The notes beneath the pieces were generated by a model. The model was not told the origin of the DNA, did no database searches, and saw only the letters and a program-made list of their open reading frames with translations. A stretch of DNA of 64,000 nt, taken from contig NKIY01000010.1 of the NCBI GenBank assembly GCA_002256345.1, positions 1 to 64,000 of the forward strand, in the 5' to 3' direction. Shown in pieces: positions 62,701-64,000 of this stretch (position 1 is its first letter; every line of letters starts with the position of its first letter). The position numbers and the translations under genes were made by a program. The DNA comes from Bradyrhizobiaceae bacterium PARB1 (lineage in GTDB: Bacteria; Pseudomonadota; Alphaproteobacteria; Rhizobiales; Xanthobacteraceae).

Positions 62701-64000
62701 TCGAACAGTCCGGGCGGAGGCATGCTGATCAATGTCCGCGGCGACGTCTCGGTGTCGGCTTCCTCCATCGGCCTCGTCAATGAGTTGAGGTATGGCGCTC
62801 CGGTCAACTATGCCGACCCCCGGCCGGTCGATCCTAACCGTCCTTATGACTTCGCGCCCGATAGCGGCATCATGCTGGCGCTCGGTGACAGCCGCGCCAA
62901 CATCAAGACGCTCGGACATCTCGTTCTCCTGCACGCCTCCGATCCCGGTGCAAGCGACCCGGCAACTTATGACGGCAGCAGTCTGCCGACCATCAATGCG
63001 CCTGGGTTCTCGCTGTGGACCAACCGCACCGCCATCGATCTGTTCTCGGCGGGAGGCTCGGTCGCGCCGATTTCGACTTACGATCCGCAATCGGGGGCGG
63101 AGAACTCCTATTACTCGTATGGCGCCAATCGTCCCTATCCACCGTCTCTCGGCGCAGTGGCCGCCGGCGGCGACGTGCTGGTGTCCGGCCAGGCCAATCT
63201 GGTTCCGTTCAGCAATGCGCGGCTCGACCTGTTCGCCCGCGATTCGATCCGATACGCCCTCAATGATAGCGGCGAGGGCAACTATCTCACCATTTGGGGA
63301 GACGCTCCCGGTGCGCAGCCGCCTGCTGCACCCATGCGTTTCTACGCGGTGAACGGGGACATCACCAATCTCCGCACCGGATACATTCTGGATCCTCTTC
63401 TCACGCCGCGCTATGTCGGTAGCGGCCCGGTATGGCTGCGCGCCGGACGCGACATCATCGGAGCGGGCGGGGTCGACAATCCAGCCTCCGATTTCTTCGA
63501 CGAGTCCGGGAGCGGCCTGATCGTCCATAGCCGCGATACCGACATCTCGATTGTTGAGGCCGGGCGCGACATCATCTATGCCAACTTGAAAGTTGCAGGC
63601 CCGGGCACGCTCGCGCTTACCGCGGGCCGCCATATCTATCAGGCGGACAAGGGAACGGTGCTGAGCCTGGGCGCCATCGCGCCCGGCGACAAGCGGCCGG
63701 GCGCGTCGATCGTGATGCAGGCCGGCGTCGGCGCAAACGGGCCGCAGTATGGCGCGTTGATGCGTTATCTCGATCCGGCCAATCTCGCGATTGCCAGGAC
63801 ACCGCTTGCCGATCAGCCCGGCAAGGTTGCCAGGACATATGAAAAGGAACTCGCCGACTGGCTCAAGGGGCGCTACGGCTACGAGGCCGCGAGCGACGAA
63901 GATGCGCGGAACTACCTCATGGGTCTTCCCTCGGAGCAGCGGGACATCTTCCTGCGGACTGTCTACTTTGCAGAACTGCGGGCGGGCGGGCGTGAATACA
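53749..64000 (+). CDS. Giant filamentous haemagglutinin-family exoprotein (TpsA type, 3' partial)
   Basis: The frame is open without a stop from here to the right edge: 3,417 codons, last full codon ending at 63999. I prefer ATG 53749 (AAGAGAG upstream) over the in-frame ATG 53725 blocked by a hairpin. A signal sequence (ALLAGVSVVATVIASPHAAA) is followed by an Ala/Gln-rich helical stretch. The two-partner-secretion haemagglutination domain starts about residue 140: VGIHQTGRQAILNWSSFNVG, then YIINQSGIIFGGAAQVNVGS with NQSGI in place of NPNGI. Thousands of residues of Gly/Ala/Ser/Asp-rich beta-helix repeats follow. Near the right edge YGALMRYLDPANL and EQRDIFLRTVYFAELRAGG look like the start of a DUF3739-type C-terminal region. 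It should be a secreted adhesin; its TpsB transporter is not in the window. The sigma/FecR pair is directly upstream. Confidence 0.9.
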   Translation, partial: MPARPSAARYLSVRLNARRTALLAGVSVVATVIASPHAAARALNGSGSGAVSAPNIAADAATAAAQQAAAAARQTQDSLARSARAVQDMQAVQAAARAAAAAAQVSATVPVAVPNGLGVGGLLPNLSAGWSNANTPAQSIDAAGQTQVGIHQTGRQAILNWSSFNVGARTTLTFDQQGNRDWVALNRVDRNFGPSQILGNIKADGQVYIINQSGIIFGGAAQVNVGSLIASTAQISDDQFLKGIYSTQTGSNWTPSFTDAAALLGNGRSGGVVKVEAGAQIATHAPATVTSGGGFVLLMGGDVVNAGTITTPMGQTQLAAGDAFVLRRGYGTETNQFSTTRGNEIAVGTWNGTTFTPGGIGRVRNEGLIVSPQGDITLAGHTIAQDGILLASTSVNNRGSVHLLNSATDIEGSITLGALSLTIVIPELESAETALNSQRDGLIAASAAANPLRAQVAFGAFDNLSKLADRLDQSRIEIVTGGHVVFKGGSLTRAQGGQVSVSASKRIFTETGATIDVSGVRDVALAMSANNVMVNIQGNELRDSPQNRESSILKNNDVWIDLRSLTLVPDGTGGYAGDRYYTKGGLLEVGGYVANTTHKIGEWSAIGGSITLSAPEAVAQKGSVFDISGGSLAYAAGWIRSTNLIGSDGRRYSIDNAPANMTFVGFAGGFRRTHNIQGQEDKRLTEIWSSVFDRGRTSLRWEEGYAVGRDAGRLMLSAPTAIFEADILADIVTGKGQTSRRVAGVSDGYKVTQTTVAQAGTLALGGYGALGRVDAYVSDVRIGDIAGITAGLSATEALPAERSDTVWLDAGHLNALQLGGIDLATRGSIAVSSDLTLADGGMLKLIAPIVDISANITARSGSVTASNVFTSERTGSAPTTLLSDGGAHVTLHAGATLSVAGRWVNELRDPDERSGLGYLDGGKVSLTSTHDVTLAEDSLVDVSSGAAILANGKTRGGKGGDVTLEARSYIGSSSVSPGKLTLDGMLRGYGVTGGGTLSIGGSPVLVSDGVVVADAGQILLQSDFFRKGFSQYTIKGNQFSFGSVTVADGTVLSVEMPVYRFTPAAYALPTGTDSAAALEVWTPPRYLENAAARTITQRKGAGLAFTDVGNVSIGAGARIEVDPGQSIAISSIGQVTIDGRLNAWGGTIAINSRGPMPNQSTTVAPGRSIWIGEDAVLDVAARAVTAVDLRGRQFALVPNGGTIRIGSDGVTPAGLPDKISTSFVIIRPGAVLDASGAGTTVDLGGGGLSPVADIRTLASQGGSIALASSTGIALDGEVRAASGGAGAAGGNLSLTLESAVYTPADIAALKQPRVLTITQTRQPSSLPADLAPGEHRDGLSYTKAWLSAEQVQAGGFDNLSLSSSDIIRFEGDVALRLEQSLRFQGGVISVADTTPQALVSLSAPVIRFEGGTGRSIGNRGEIVPVLQRVATGSWRPAAGNAGRLTLEADVIDIAGGVRFGASDQYAIGFVPGSDINTINVPIEVPGFSDIQFFSRGDIRLSGSLASAGDIALTATQLYPVTGASATILAGAQWEGSTIRARPDSVLAIRSNGRSAQMPSSVFGSLGLAAGVIKQDGVLRAPLGYIRLGGVVDAPGFSAQDGGRVVLGEGSITSVSAAGLVIPYGGTVDGLTYSYNGRELTLPNLMKLDAMGKIEVAATRFEARPGALLDLSGGGELAGAGFIAGRGGSVDILRTPLVNANPAFGFSAASNKVYAILPGFAAGYAPIMQEKGAGDPALGQQVTIPSGVPGLPAGTYTLLPSTYALLPGAYRVEIGGGLSRDTAAVALGNGSYATSAYLGVANTTIHASMPNQIVLTSGAAARTHSQYNDASYSKFALEQASRLGTTRARLPIDGKQFVLTFAQEGEVLDFKGTALFAPGSGGFAGTLLVQSYKPIEIKAAGTQATAGMISFNAEDLSRFNTGTLFVNGSYSYIGAGTVVLRSNMPAGSVAVRKGAVLEAGQILLAGADVSVEDGAVLDTTRSTAALPDSTLGYVFANGSAADDVSFSSVLVVANGWFDLLPALLPLAPRPSALTVSDGAILRTSGTVGFVAADKLSLGQAQLNARYLALSLPAVNVGTEASLAAAAAAGVLGTGWNLTQTTLDRLLNPATTNLAALERLSFSARDGINFFGNVTLDARNHGGGSAETMVILNTPSIYGWGDERTSAILSADTLIWNGIAMGTGTVSDPYTSLRPPTVRPGGAGTGSGHLTLDAREVRFGYDPLARRQTSAELERLALGFSGVNIVASEKVTANSRGVASFYRSGTDAASYAGGNLVITTPLLTTDSGAMIDIRAGGTIAVNAAGGTANPSALSDLGGEIRLNGSAITLDTTVALPTGRLRITAQNDIVLGDRAFIDLSGRAISFFDVTKYSWGGSLKMESDAGRVAQAAGSVIDVSARNNDAGSIEVAAVGGTATFSGRLRGETSGGNGGVFSLSAATVADFGDLNARLNASGFFGERSFAVRSGDIVIVDEVRAHVVNIAANGGSLIVNGKIDASGEKVGTIRLSARDGLTLASSAVLDIHGSVLQTDSRGAPIEASNRGSIELTTKNGAVTLANGVTIDMRSADGVARGKLEINAPRVGSDGIAIDATHRVNILGAASIAVNGFRSYSPSDGIVDQAYLDGVHIDSADFIGAATLNGALQTGLAGLKAYGAAFHLRPGVEITSEGDLTTRVDLDLAGYRYGPGVDPGIYGSGEPGVLVMRAGGNLKINGSINDGFAPPPPTQDDYNWMDGREGKMWVMSPMLAPGSLSWSMRFVSGADLAASDTRAVKRIHALGESGDLVLDDHHVGGGYLMEAASVVRTGTGYLDLIAGRNYRHASLFGVYTAGTALTETQNYTGIWLTDGGGDVRIEAGGTLAGYSYMSGLDTNQRRINEWLRSENGAWGISFGAYVMDTWWTNALLSFAGIGALGGGNVHVIAGGDAGVMSPQILEPNPNNGFDETRASGLVVAIGGGGYVDAGGALRQTGGGDLSVKIGGRLNMAPLYQSNSPGGGMLINVRGDVSVSASSIGLVNELRYGAPVNYADPRPVDPNRPYDFAPDSGIMLALGDSRANIKTLGHLVLLHASDPGASDPATYDGSSLPTINAPGFSLWTNRTAIDLFSAGGSVAPISTYDPQSGAENSYYSYGANRPYPPSLGAVAAGGDVLVSGQANLVPFSNARLDLFARDSIRYALNDSGEGNYLTIWGDAPGAQPPAAPMRFYAVNGDITNLRTGYILDPLLTPRYVGSGPVWLRAGRDIIGAGGVDNPASDFFDESGSGLIVHSRDTDISIVEAGRDIIYANLKVAGPGTLALTAGRHIYQADKGTVLSLGAIAPGDKRPGASIVMQAGVGANGPQYGALMRYLDPANLAIARTPLADQPGKVARTYEKELADWLKGRYGYEAASDEDARNYLMGLPSEQRDIFLRTVYFAELRAGGREY

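Noticed and set aside
61405-63633. 742-residue minus-strand open frame inside the haemagglutinin gene
   Set aside because: Composition (Arg/Asp/His-rich) is that of a shadow. The plus frame carries clear beta-helix repeats and is open throughout.

Overview
The window is high-GC alphaproteobacterial DNA. It most resembles the Bradyrhizobium/Rhodopseudomonas/Tardiphaga group (Nitrobacteraceae). The grounds are the character of the proteins (alphaproteobacterial LptD end, PilZ protein, lysine-rich H1-like protein, many CoA-metabolism genes) and several families of dispersed palindromic intergenic repeats typical of that group. No insertion sequence, CRISPR array, rRNA operon or intact prophage was seen. 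Two tRNA genes are present: Gln-CTG and Leu-GAG.

Layout, left to right. The 3' end of an lptD-like gene (1-257) is followed by an Old Yellow Enzyme homologue, about 0.7 kb of apparently decayed DNA and tRNA-Gln. Next come a chemoreceptor (2.8-4.5 kb), a PilZ-like protein, and a leftward RND pump with its adaptor (5.1-9.4 kb). The exbB-exbD-tonB energy-transduction operon (10.2-12.4 kb) has ICE/Irr-box-like sequences upstream, and is followed by a RelE-type toxin-antitoxin pair (12.5-13.1 kb).

From 13.3 to 29.2 kb lies a divergent catabolic region for a sugar acid or related sugar. Leftward are two short-chain dehydrogenases and an IlvD/Edd-type aldonate dehydratase. Rightward are an ABC sugar importer (ATPase, Tat-exported binding protein, two permeases), a RidA protein, a DenD-like dehydrogenase, KDG kinase and KDPG aldolase. 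CoA-transferase, thiolase and acyl-CoA ligase genes are interleaved with these. A two-domain DUF2272 protein on the opposite strand separates this from a second CoA cluster (31.4-35.5 kb): CoA transferase, acyl-CoA dehydrogenase, a thiolase-fold protein lacking the nucleophilic Cys, and its DUF35 Zn-ribbon/OB partner.

From 35.6 to 50.7 kb are mostly housekeeping or accessory single genes: a LysR regulator divergent from an SBF transporter, glutathione-dependent formaldehyde dehydrogenase, an EamA transporter, an H1-like protein, photolyase, a DUF2177 protein, 1-Cys peroxiredoxin, an unknown protein behind a perfect CtrA-type box, a phosphodiesterase, a translationally overlapping biotin-carboxylase/PEP-mutase-family/acylphosphatase trio, lipB and an orphan FliN.

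The last 13 kb is the most unusual part. A periplasmic STN plus TonB-C-like protein, a FecI-type ECF sigma factor and a FecR-type anti-sigma factor stand directly upstream of a giant filamentous-haemagglutinin gene. That gene is open for more than 3,400 codons and runs off the right edge. No TonB-dependent receptor is present, so this looks like cell-surface signalling rewired from iron uptake to a two-partner-secreted adhesin.
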